From Pseudomonas capsici (lineage in GTDB: Bacteria > Pseudomonadota > Gammaproteobacteria > Pseudomonadales > Pseudomonadaceae): 64,000 nucleotides of DNA. Shown piece after piece: positions 7,777 through 15,279 of the stretch. Each line of letters opens with the position of its first letter. Position 1 is the stretch's first letter. The notes under the pieces are model-generated. The model was not told where the DNA came from and made no database searches. It saw only the letters and a list, made by a program, of their open reading frames with translations. A program made the translations under genes and the position numbers. Where the stretch lies: assembly GCF_017165765.1 (NCBI RefSeq), contig NZ_JAFGZD010000002.1:186001-250000 (forward strand), given 5' to 3'.

Positions 7777-9230
7777 ACGCGCTGCTGCCGTATCGCCTTG
7801 CACGCCAGACCGGCGTGGCCAGGGTGCCGGGCGACGCGGGCTGGCAGCTATGGCTGAGGGCTGGCAGCGACACCGACACCCTGCAGGAAGTGATGCGGGT
7901 GCATGGTGTGCCGAGCACCGTTGAATACCTTTCGACGCAGGATTATGAAACCCGGCTCGGTGAGCTGTATCAGGCCGGCGAGTCGGCCACTGCTGCGCTG
8001 ATCGATGGCATTGGCGAGCAGGTCGACCTCGACAGCCTGATGAGCGAACTGCCGAAGATCGAAGACCTGCTGGAGAACGATAACGACGCGCCGGTCATTC
8101 GCCTGATCAACGGTCTGTTCGGCGAAGCGTTGCGCTTGCGGGCTTCGGATATTCATGTGGAAACTTTCGAAGCGAGCCTGGTGATTCGCCTGCGCATCGA
8201 CGGGCATATGCGCGAAGTGCTGCGTCCGCCGCGGGCGCTGTCGACGATGCTGGTGTCGCGGATCAAGGTCATGGCCCGGCTGGATATCGCCGAAAAGCGT
8301 CAGCCCCAGGATGGCCGGATTACCCTGCGCTCGGCGGGGCGTGAAGTGGACATTCGCGTCTCGACCTTGCCGGGCATTCATGGTGAACGCGTGGTGATGC
8401 GGGTTCTGGACAAGCAGGCGAGCCTGCTGGATCTGGGCAATCTCGGCATGCCATTTGAAGTGGAGCAGGGACTGCGAGCCTGCCTGCAACGTCCCAACGG
8501 CATCGTGCTCAGTACCGGCCCGACCGGCTCGGGCAAGACCACCACGCTCTACGCCAGCCTGAACAGCCTCAACGATGGCTCCTGCAACATTCTCACGGTG
8601 GAAGACCCGGTCGAGTACGCGATCACCGGTATCGGTCAGACCGCGATCAACCCCAAGGCCGGAATGACTTTTGCCAATGGCCTGCGAGCGATTCTGCGTC
8701 AGGACCCGGACGTCATCATGCTGGGTGAAATCCGTGACCGCGAGACCGCTCAGATCGCTGTGCAGGCCAGTCTCACCGGGCATCTGGTGCTGTCCACCCT
8801 GCATACCAATAGCGCCGTGGGCGCAGTGACTCGCTTGCGGGACATGGGCATCGAACCTTTCCTCATCGCTTCGACCCTCAAGGGCGTGCTGGCCCAGCGG
8901 CTGGTGCGTCGGCTGTGTCATTGCGCCGTTGCGCAACCCTTGCAGGACGCCGAGCGGATGCTGTGGCCGGAACTGGCCGGGCTTACCGAAAGCTTTCACC
9001 CACAAGGCTGCGATTCCTGTCAGGGCAGCGGCTATGACGGGCGTATGGGCTTGTACGAATTCATCGAACTGGATGCAGGCCTGATTGCCTTGCTGTACGA
9101 CGGTGCCAGCGAGGTCGCGATGCAGGACTACCTGGCCGACAAGCGCCAGAGTCTGGCGGCCATGGCCACCGAATGCCTGCGACGAGGTGAGACCAGCCTG
9201 GCGCAGGTCTTGCGCGCGGTACGGGGCTGA
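7770..9230 (+). CDS. gspE: Type II secretion ATPase GspE
   Basis: 486 residues. A cytoplasmic hexameric ATPase that drives pseudopilus assembly. Seen in order: an N1E-like region (1-90), Walker A GPTGSGKTTTLY, the Asp box TVEDPVEYAI, Walker B VIMLGEIRDRETAQ, and the His box VLSTLHTNSAVGAVTRLRDMG. Near the C-terminus most GspE proteins carry two CxxC pairs that bind zinc. Here the second pair is C-D-S-C but the first reads R-L-C-H-C, one residue shorter. The start ATGGTGA overlaps the gspD stop. Confidence 0.95.
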   Translation: MVNALLPYRLARQTGVARVPGDAGWQLWLRAGSDTDTLQEVMRVHGVPSTVEYLSTQDYETRLGELYQAGESATAALIDGIGEQVDLDSLMSELPKIEDLLENDNDAPVIRLINGLFGEALRLRASDIHVETFEASLVIRLRIDGHMREVLRPPRALSTMLVSRIKVMARLDIAEKRQPQDGRITLRSAGREVDIRVSTLPGIHGERVVMRVLDKQASLLDLGNLGMPFEVEQGLRACLQRPNGIVLSTGPTGSGKTTTLYASLNSLNDGSCNILTVEDPVEYAITGIGQTAINPKAGMTFANGLRAILRQDPDVIMLGEIRDRETAQIAVQASLTGHLVLSTLHTNSAVGAVTRLRDMGIEPFLIASTLKGVLAQRLVRRLCHCAVAQPLQDAERMLWPELAGLTESFHPQGCDSCQGSGYDGRMGLYEFIELDAGLIALLYDGASEVAMQDYLADKRQSLAAMATECLRRGETSLAQVLRAVRG

Positions 9231-9233
9231 CCG

Positions 9234-10436
9234 ATGCCGACCTATCGCTATCAGGCTCTCGACTCGGCAGGCCGCACGCGCAAAGCCAGCCTCCAGGCGG
9301 AAAGCGAGCGGCATGCCCGACAGCTTTTGCGTGAGCAAGGTCTGTTCGCCCGGGACTTGCAGATTCAAGACTCGACTTCACCCAGCCCACGCGGCCAGCG
9401 CCTCAACCACACCCAGTTGTGCGAGCTGACGCGCCAGTTGGCGACGTTGCTCAGTGCCGGGATTGCGTTGGTGGATGCCCTGGCGACACTCGAACGACAA
9501 CTGGCCGAACCTGCGATTCGCAACCTGCTGGTGGCTGTGCGCGGTGCGCTCGGGGAAGGCCACAGTCTGGCCCAGAGCCTGCGTCGGCAAGGCGGTTTGT
9601 TCAACGGGCTGTATTGCGCGCTGGTGGAGGCGGGCGAGCGCTCCGGCAAGCTGGCACCGGTGCTGGAGCGTCTTGCCGAGCACCTCGAACAAGTCCAGCG
9701 CCAGCGGCACAAGGCGCGCACCGCAATGATCTACCCGGCGGTACTGATGCTGGTATCGCTGGCGGTGGTGATTGGCCTGATGACATTCGTGGTGCCCAAG
9801 CTCACCGAGCAGTTCAGCCATACCGGGCAGAGCCTGCCGCTGATTACCCAATTGCTGATCGGTATCAGCGAAGGGTTGGTGCGTGTCGGGCCGTGGTTGC
9901 TGGTGCTGGGACTGCTGGCCGCGATGGGGGCGGGTTTGCTGCTGCGCAAGGCCCATTGGCGATTGCGCCTGGACCGCAGCCTGTTGCGCCTGCCCAAGGC
10001 CGGTCCGTTGCTGACGGTGCTGGAAAGCGCACGACTGGCCCGCAGTCTGGCAATTCTGGTGGGCAGCGGCGTGCCGTTGCTCGAAGCCCTGCAAGTGGCC
10101 ACTGCCACCGTGGGCAATCGCGAAGTGCATCGGGCGCTGGAAACCGTCCGTGAACAGGTCGAGGGCGGCGTCAGCCTGCATCGCGCTCTCAACGCCGCCG
10201 GTCATTTTCCGCCATTGCTGCTCAACATGGTCGCCAGCGGCGAGGCCAGCGGGACCTTGCCGGACATGCTCGAACGGGTGGCGGACAACCAGGAACGCAG
10301 TTTCACCCGGCATGTGGACATGCTCATGGCCTTGTTCGAGCCCTTGATGATTCTGCTGATGGGCGCCGTGGTGCTGTTCATCGTCCTGGCCGTGCTGTTG
10401 CCGATCATGCAACTCAACCAGGGACTCACTTTCTGA
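9234..10436 (+). CDS. gspF: Type II secretion inner-membrane platform protein GspF
   Basis: 400 residues. A polytopic inner-membrane protein that couples GspE to pseudopilin assembly. It begins MPTYRYQALDSAGRTRKA, the usual GspF opening, followed by two T2SSF domains (about 65-190 and 265-390), each ending in membrane helices, with three hydrophobic segments overall. The signatures ALVEAGERSGKLAPVLERLA and MVASGEASGTLPDMLERVA are the duplicated family motif. It lies 3 bases after gspE. Confidence 0.95.
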   Translation: MPTYRYQALDSAGRTRKASLQAESERHARQLLREQGLFARDLQIQDSTSPSPRGQRLNHTQLCELTRQLATLLSAGIALVDALATLERQLAEPAIRNLLVAVRGALGEGHSLAQSLRRQGGLFNGLYCALVEAGERSGKLAPVLERLAEHLEQVQRQRHKARTAMIYPAVLMLVSLAVVIGLMTFVVPKLTEQFSHTGQSLPLITQLLIGISEGLVRVGPWLLVLGLLAAMGAGLLLRKAHWRLRLDRSLLRLPKAGPLLTVLESARLARSLAILVGSGVPLLEALQVATATVGNREVHRALETVREQVEGGVSLHRALNAAGHFPPLLLNMVASGEASGTLPDMLERVADNQERSFTRHVDMLMALFEPLMILLMGAVVLFIVLAVLLPIMQLNQGLTF

Positions 10437-10454
10437 CTCATGGAGAACCGTCTT

Positions 10455-10892
10455 ATGCCCAAGCCTGCCTCACGCCGCCAACGTGGCTTCACGCTGATGG
10501 AAATCATGGTGGTGATTTTCATCATCGGTCTGTTGATCGCCGTGGTTGCCCCCAGCGTTCTCGGCAATCAGGACAAGGCCATGCGTCAGAAAGTCCTGGC
10601 CGACCTGTCCACTCTTGAGCAGGCGCTGGACATGTATCGCCTCGACAACCTGCGCTATCCGACCAGCGAGCAAGGCCTTGCGGCCCTGACCAGCGCGCCC
10701 TCGGTCGAGCCTCTGGCACGCTCATGGCGGGCCGATGGCTACATCCGTCGTCTGCCGGCGGACCCGTGGGGCAACCCGTATCACTATCGTGCGCCCGGTG
10801 AGCACGGACGCATCGATATCTACTCGCTGGGAGCCGATGGCGTGCAGGGCGGGGAAGGCACCGATGGCGATATCGGCAACTGGAACCTCTAG
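10455..10892 (+). CDS. gspG: Type II secretion major pseudopilin GspG
   Basis: 145 residues from ATG 10455. An in-frame ATG at 10440 exists, but the GGAGA at 10442-10446 lies at the right distance for the second one. The prepilin motif is RQRGFTLMEIMVVIFIIG, with Glu at position 5 of the mature protein, followed by the GspG fold with YPTSEQGLAAL, LPADPWGNPYHY and the calcium-site region YSLGADGVQGGEGTDGDIGNW. It forms the shaft of the pseudopilus. Confidence 0.95.
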   Translation: MPKPASRRQRGFTLMEIMVVIFIIGLLIAVVAPSVLGNQDKAMRQKVLADLSTLEQALDMYRLDNLRYPTSEQGLAALTSAPSVEPLARSWRADGYIRRLPADPWGNPYHYRAPGEHGRIDIYSLGADGVQGGEGTDGDIGNWNL

Positions 10893-10894
10893 GC

Positions 10895-11344
10895 GTGAAG
10901 GTTTCACGGGGCTTTTCCCTGCTGGAGATGCTGGTGGTGTTGCTGATCATCGGCCTGTTCAGTGCCTTGAGCGTGGCCTGGCTGGATTCAGGCCATGCGC
11001 CGATGCAGCAGGCTCTGGAACAACTGGCTGCCGAGGCTCGCACTCAAGCGGCCCAGGCCCGACATAGCGGGCAGGTATCGGGAATGCGCTGGAATGGTCG
11101 GCAGCCGGAGTTTGTGCATCTGGAGCGCAGTCAGGGGCAAACCCGCTGGGTCGTTGACTCAATGCGCTTGAAGCCCTGGCCCCAAGGGTTGCTGGCGGAC
11201 TGGCCGGTGTCCGACGAGCCCCGCGTGATATTCACGCCATCGGGTGTGAGCGCCGCAGTGAACCTGAACTGGCAATGGCCCGAAGGCCGGCAGCGCTGGG
11301 AGTGGCGCACGGATAACAGCCTGACTCAGGTTCGTCTGCCATGA
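10895..11344 (+). CDS. gspH: Type II secretion minor pseudopilin GspH
   Basis: 149 residues with a GTG start 2 bases after the gspG stop. The prepilin N-terminus SRGFSLLEMLVVLLIIGLF has Glu at position 5. The remainder is a Trp/Arg-rich periplasmic domain of GspH size. GspH joins the pseudopilus tip to the GspG shaft. The stop codon overlaps the gspI ATG. Confidence 0.85.
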   Translation: MKVSRGFSLLEMLVVLLIIGLFSALSVAWLDSGHAPMQQALEQLAAEARTQAAQARHSGQVSGMRWNGRQPEFVHLERSQGQTRWVVDSMRLKPWPQGLLADWPVSDEPRVIFTPSGVSAAVNLNWQWPEGRQRWEWRTDNSLTQVRLP

Positions 11345-11706
11345 GGCACCAGCGCGGTTTTACCCTGCTGGAAGTGATGGTGGCGCTGGGCATCGCGGCG
11401 GTCATGACCATGATGGTCAGTCAGATGTTGCGCCAGCGCATCAGCGTGCATCAGGCCGTTCAGCAGCATCGACTCGGTGCCCTGTGTGCCCGTGAGCTGG
11501 AAGCGCGTTTCGGTGTCGAGCGCTACTGGCCGCAGATCAGCAAGGTCAGCGGCGAATTGCAGCAGGGCGACAGGGTTTGTTACTGGCGGATGGATCTGGG
11601 CATGACCGGTGTGCAGAACCTGCGCCGGGGTGAGTTGGCGCTGTTCGCTGCCCGTGACGAGCGCGAGCCGCTGGGACATTACACCGTCTTTCTGGTGCGG
11701 CCGTGA
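11341..11706 (+). CDS. gspI: Type II secretion minor pseudopilin GspI
   Basis: 121 residues. The prepilin motif is QRGFTLLEVMVALGIAAVM with Glu at position 5. A short periplasmic domain with LCARELEARFGVERYW matches the position in GspI where N-x-L-x-E is usual. GspI initiates the tip complex with J and K. The ATG lies inside the end of gspH and the TGA overlaps the gspJ GTG. Confidence 0.85.
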   Translation: MRHQRGFTLLEVMVALGIAAVMTMMVSQMLRQRISVHQAVQQHRLGALCARELEARFGVERYWPQISKVSGELQQGDRVCYWRMDLGMTGVQNLRRGELALFAARDEREPLGHYTVFLVRP

Positions 11707-12293
11707 GCATTGGCCAGCGCGGTTTGACCCTGATCGAGTTGCTGGTGGCCATGGCGCTGACGGCGGTCGTCGGGGTGGTGCTGGCCGCGCTGGTGAACGG
11801 TTGGATCAAGGTTCGCGAGCGTCTGGCCGAACCCGGTAACGAGCCGCTGGTGCTGGAGTTCTGCCTGGCCCTGGAGCGTCGTTTCGATGGCCTGGTGTTA
11901 CGTCGTTTGTATGAAAAACGCCTGCCGTTGCCGATGAGCTGGCTCGACTGGGACCCGGCTGCGAATCGGTTGGGCTGGGTCGCCATGAGCGCCTGGCCCG
12001 AGGCCGAAGGCCAGTCGAGATCGCAGCGGCAACGGCTGGAATTCAACCCTCGGGAGCGGCGTTTGAGTCTGTGGACTTCGCCTGACCTGTATGCCGTTGA
12101 CGCACCCCGGTGGGAGCGTCGCGAATATCTGGATGAGGTCGACAAGGTCGGTTTCAGTTTTTATCAGGGGACCCGCTGGCTGGCGTTCCCTTCCTCCGTC
12201 GCACTTCAGCCCGACCGGGGCGTGCGACTCGAATTCGAGCGTCATGGAGCGCCTTATGTCTGCACCTTCAGCTTGCCCGATAGTCGCCCATGA
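11703..12293 (+). CDS. gspJ: Type II secretion minor pseudopilin GspJ
   Basis: 196 residues with a GTG start that overlaps the gspI stop (GTGA). The prepilin motif is QRGLTLIELLVAMALTAVV. The C-terminal domain includes a typical GspJ run of aromatic residues and ends VCTFSLPDSRP. It partners GspI and GspK at the tip. gspL follows directly with an overlap, so the K gene expected here is missing and is instead found at 427. Confidence 0.85.
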   Translation: MSIGQRGLTLIELLVAMALTAVVGVVLAALVNGWIKVRERLAEPGNEPLVLEFCLALERRFDGLVLRRLYEKRLPLPMSWLDWDPAANRLGWVAMSAWPEAEGQSRSQRQRLEFNPRERRLSLWTSPDLYAVDAPRWERREYLDEVDKVGFSFYQGTRWLAFPSSVALQPDRGVRLEFERHGAPYVCTFSLPDSRP

Positions 12294-13405
12294 TCTTTGA
12301 ACGCTGGAATCTCAAACGCCGTGCGCAGCGTCATTGGTTGCTGCTGCGTCCTGCTGCCACTGGGGTCTGGCAATGGCGGCGTCTGCCGGGAGATGAGCAG
12401 GGCGACTGGCCGCCGCCTGCGCATTATCTGCAGGACACCCTCGCGTTGGTCATGCCGGCTGCGCAGTGCAGCCATTTCCAGGTGCCTGCGCCACCGGGCC
12501 TCAAGCCTCATGAATGGCCGATGTTGCTGGAGGACCTGCTGCAACAGCCTGCCGAAGAGGTGCAGGTCAGTTGCCTGTCACGACTCGCCGGGCATCTGGA
12601 GTTGCTGGTGGTAGAGCGTGTACAGGTTCAGCGCTGGTTGAGCGAATGTGAGGAACTGGGCGTATTCCCCGATTATCTTTGGGCGGAATTGCAATTGCTG
12701 CCGACGCAGGCTGCTGGTCAGACACTGGACTGGTCGCGTCCCGAAGGTCGTTGCCTGATACGCGGCGCTGACAACGGTATGCAGCACTGGCTGGTGTGGC
12801 CGGATGTGCTGGGCGAACCGCCCGAGGCCTGGCGACAGCCGAGCGAGGAAATGACCGGTCCATGGCCCGCCCGCTGGGCCGCGTTGAATCGTTTGCCCAA
12901 CTTGTTGGTGCGTTCGGGCACTCGTCGTCCAAAGGCCAGATCGCAGGCATCGCCATTTGGCAGAAGCCTGTCTCGTCTGGCGGGTGTCTGTGGCGTGCTG
13001 GCTCTCTGTTGGGGCGTGCTGGCGCTGTGGCAGTTCTGGCAGCAGGTGCCGGTCTGGAAGGCTCAGGTCGAAGCCTTGACCGGTCCGCTCGACAGCGCCC
13101 GGCAAGCGGCACGGGTGTTGTCTCGTCTGCAGTCCGAGCAGAGCGACTGGCGAAGTCGTCAGCAGCAGATCGTCGAGCTGGAACAGGCCATGACACTGTG
13201 GCTCGACAGCCAGAAAGACTGGGGCGTGTCCGGCACTTATTTCGACGGACGAACCCTGAGGCTGGTGTTGAGTGGCAAGGCTTTGCCTCCTGACACGACT
13301 CACTGGCAGGCCATGGCCAAGGCAGCAGGGGCGAAGGTCAGCGTTGAAGCGAACGAAAAGACCGACCTGCTGACGCTCAATTTCAATCTGGATGGGCAGC
13401 CATGA
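12290..13405 (+). CDS. gspL: Type II secretion inner-membrane protein GspL
   Basis: 371 residues. GspL anchors the GspE ATPase at the membrane and pairs with GspM. There is a cytoplasmic actin-like N-terminal domain (about 1-225, containing LKPHEWPMLLEDLLQ and WLVWPDVLGE), one membrane helix near residues 228-248, and a periplasmic ferredoxin-like domain that ends the protein. Sequence conservation is low, as usual for L, so position between J and M supports the call. The ATG overlaps the gspJ stop. Confidence 0.85.
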   Translation: MIFERWNLKRRAQRHWLLLRPAATGVWQWRRLPGDEQGDWPPPAHYLQDTLALVMPAAQCSHFQVPAPPGLKPHEWPMLLEDLLQQPAEEVQVSCLSRLAGHLELLVVERVQVQRWLSECEELGVFPDYLWAELQLLPTQAAGQTLDWSRPEGRCLIRGADNGMQHWLVWPDVLGEPPEAWRQPSEEMTGPWPARWAALNRLPNLLVRSGTRRPKARSQASPFGRSLSRLAGVCGVLALCWGVLALWQFWQQVPVWKAQVEALTGPLDSARQAARVLSRLQSEQSDWRSRQQQIVELEQAMTLWLDSQKDWGVSGTYFDGRTLRLVLSGKALPPDTTHWQAMAKAAGAKVSVEANEKTDLLTLNFNLDGQP

Positions 13406-13839
13406 ATGCATTGATTCAGAGAGCTTCAAACGCTTTCGCCGCCTTGCCGCCTGCCCGGCGTTACGCGCTGTTGGCGGGGTGGGTCGTGATCCTGACGTTA
13501 TCGCTGGTGCTGATCGGTCGCCCTTTGCTGACCTGGGGCAAGGATCTGCGGCAGTGGCCGCTTCTGGCACAACAGGCCAGGGCATTGAGCCCCGGCCCGG
13601 CGTTTACTGCCGAATACTGGCAGGCGCTGGCCAGTGCCCGGGGGCTGGTACTGACACGGGTCGAACAGCGCGGCGATATCTGGCAGTTGCAAGGTGAACT
13701 GAGTCGGGCCGAACCTCTGACCCAACTGATGCACAGCATTCAGGAGCGAGGCGGGCGACCGCTGCGCTGGAGTCTCGAACAAGGCCATCAGGGGCTGGTG
13801 TTCAGCCTGGATGTGGGGTGTGCCGGGAGGCTTCCATGA
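13402..13839 (+). CDS. gspM: Type II secretion inner-membrane protein GspM
   Basis: 145 residues. A short cytoplasmic N-terminus is followed by one membrane segment (about 19-37, ALLAGWVVILTLSLVLIG) and a small periplasmic domain. GspM binds and stabilises GspL. The ATG overlaps the gspL stop and the TGA overlaps the gspN ATG. Confidence 0.85.
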   Translation: MNALIQRASNAFAALPPARRYALLAGWVVILTLSLVLIGRPLLTWGKDLRQWPLLAQQARALSPGPAFTAEYWQALASARGLVLTRVEQRGDIWQLQGELSRAEPLTQLMHSIQERGGRPLRWSLEQGHQGLVFSLDVGCAGRLP

Positions 13840-14510
13840 GTCGAAAGCCATGGATCTTAGGTGCGCTGGTGTTTGCCGTGACGCTTTTGCTGAATATGCC
13901 CGCCGCTTTTCTGTCCCGCTTCGTTCCGTGGGCACCTGGCTGGCAGCCGCAGGGCGTTGTCGGGACTGTGTGGCACGGACGAGCCGAGCAGTCGGGGAGC
14001 GTCGGGCCTGTGAGCTGGGACCTTCGGCCCTGGTCAGGGCAAGGCCGGGTGAGCGCCGGATTTCAGCAGCAGGCCTGGGAACTCAAGGTACAAGGCTGGC
14101 CCTGGGCGTGGCGTGCAGAGCTTGTGCCCGCAGGCAGTCTCGTCACGCCGGCCACGGCTTACGTGGTGGATGGGCGCTGGCAAGGGCGTTTGCTGATGCA
14201 GGGGCGTGGCGCGCAATGCACGTCTGGTGAAGGGAGTCTGCAGGGCCGGGATCTGGCCGTGCTGTCGCCGTGGATGGTGGTATTGGGCAACGCGGATCTT
14301 GTGCTTGAGTGCCGGGACGGATTGAAACTCCTGGCCGATGTCCGACGTGAGGGCGAGCATCGTTTCGAGGTCGGACTGGAACCTGTCGCCCATCGGATGA
14401 AGGTGAGCGGTCAGGTCGAGCCGACGGCGATGGTGGCACCGTTGCTGATTCAGGCCGGGCTGCTCAAGGCGGGCTCGTCGCAATTTGAAACGGTTTTGGG
14501 CAGGCGCTGA
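13836..14510 (+). CDS. gspN: Type II secretion protein GspN
   Basis: 224 residues from the ATG that overlaps the gspM stop. There is an N-terminal membrane segment (WILGALVFAVTLLLNMPAAF) followed by a periplasmic domain with GVVGTVWHGRAEQ and LRPWSGQG, typical of GspN. GspN is an accessory T2SS component present in only some systems. It is the last gene of the operon, and its stop lies 3 bases from the stop of the convergent dciA gene. Confidence 0.85.
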   Translation: MSRKPWILGALVFAVTLLLNMPAAFLSRFVPWAPGWQPQGVVGTVWHGRAEQSGSVGPVSWDLRPWSGQGRVSAGFQQQAWELKVQGWPWAWRAELVPAGSLVTPATAYVVDGRWQGRLLMQGRGAQCTSGEGSLQGRDLAVLSPWMVVLGNADLVLECRDGLKLLADVRREGEHRFEVGLEPVAHRMKVSGQVEPTAMVAPLLIQAGLLKAGSSQFETVLGRR

Positions 14511-14513
14511 TGC

Positions 14514-14969
14514 TTACTTCCTGTCCCTGGCGTGACTGGCCAGACGCTCCAGCGCAGCGCGCAGTTTCGGGTCGCTGATCCCTTCTGCGGTGGCCTGGAT
14601 GCTTTCCGCTGCTGCGGGCGACAGGTCGATGGTATGACCGACGGCACCCCTGGGCACGGTGGGAGGCTGTACCTTGAAGACAATCCGCATCAGGTTGGCG
14701 AATTCGTCGAAAGCGACCAATTGCCGCTGCAGACGCTTTTGCTGATAGCGCAGGCGTGTGGCCCAGTGACCGTCGGTCACGATCAGCAACAGGGTGCCTT
14801 CGCGCCACGAAGCCACATGGCAGTGTTCCCGGGCGGCAGGCTGCAACTGGCTTTCGAGCAGGCGCTGAAGGTGGCTCAGACGCTCGGCATGGCGAAAGAT
14901 TGCCTTGAGCGGCTTGGCGTCTCGCAGCAGGACTGCGGGGGCTCTGGCAGTGAGGGGACGAAAGGCCAT
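14514..14969 (-). CDS. dciA: DciA-like helicase operator (DUF721)
   Basis: 151 residues from ATG 14969, giving MAFRPLTARAPAVLLRDAKPL, the opening known for pseudomonad homologues. An ATG 12 codons upstream is possible, and neither has a good ribosome site. DciA proteins help load the replicative helicase DnaB in bacteria without DnaC. The conserved DUF721 core is present (LESQLQPAAREHCHVASWRE, GTLLLIVTDGHWATRLRYQ). The gene is divergent from secA, as in P. aeruginosa. In the reference order a peptidase gene and lpxC follow; here the T2SS island takes that place. Confidence 0.8.
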   Translation of the reverse strand: MAFRPLTARAPAVLLRDAKPLKAIFRHAERLSHLQRLLESQLQPAAREHCHVASWREGTLLLIVTDGHWATRLRYQQKRLQRQLVAFDEFANLMRIVFKVQPPTVPRGAVGHTIDLSPAAAESIQATAEGISDPKLRAALERLASHARDRK

Positions 14970-15279
14970 GGATACGATGCCGGAGGGGGATGACAAAGTC
15001 TTCATGTTAACAGAAAGCGCTCTTGCAGCTTCGTTCGGCGAGCTTTCCGTGCTTTTATATACAAATCAACGAGTAACTTCGGCCCTTTAAGGGTTGAAGT
15101 GCTGAATAATGGCCCCATTGTAAGACTGCCCCGTAACAGCGCTGTGCCAGCATCGTGGAATAACGCCACTTTCCTCACCACCGTTTCCGGGTAGAATGCT
15201 CGTTCGCATGCGGCCATAAGGCTGCACGGGCGACTCACGGGGCCGCCCTCCATTCCTATGTGTGGAAGATCCTGTCGAT
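14970..15279. other. Divergent dciA-secA intergenic region, no gene
   Basis: About 310 bases without a convincing gene. A TATATA at 15056-15061 could be a -10 element, but its -35 partner is weak, so no promoter is claimed. I looked for a short secretion-monitor gene (a secM equivalent) before secA and found none. Confidence 0.4.

Noticed and set aside
14970..15279. A secM-like regulatory gene before secA
   Set aside because: No short frame with a signal sequence and arrest-type end was found in the gap; pseudomonads are not known to have SecM.
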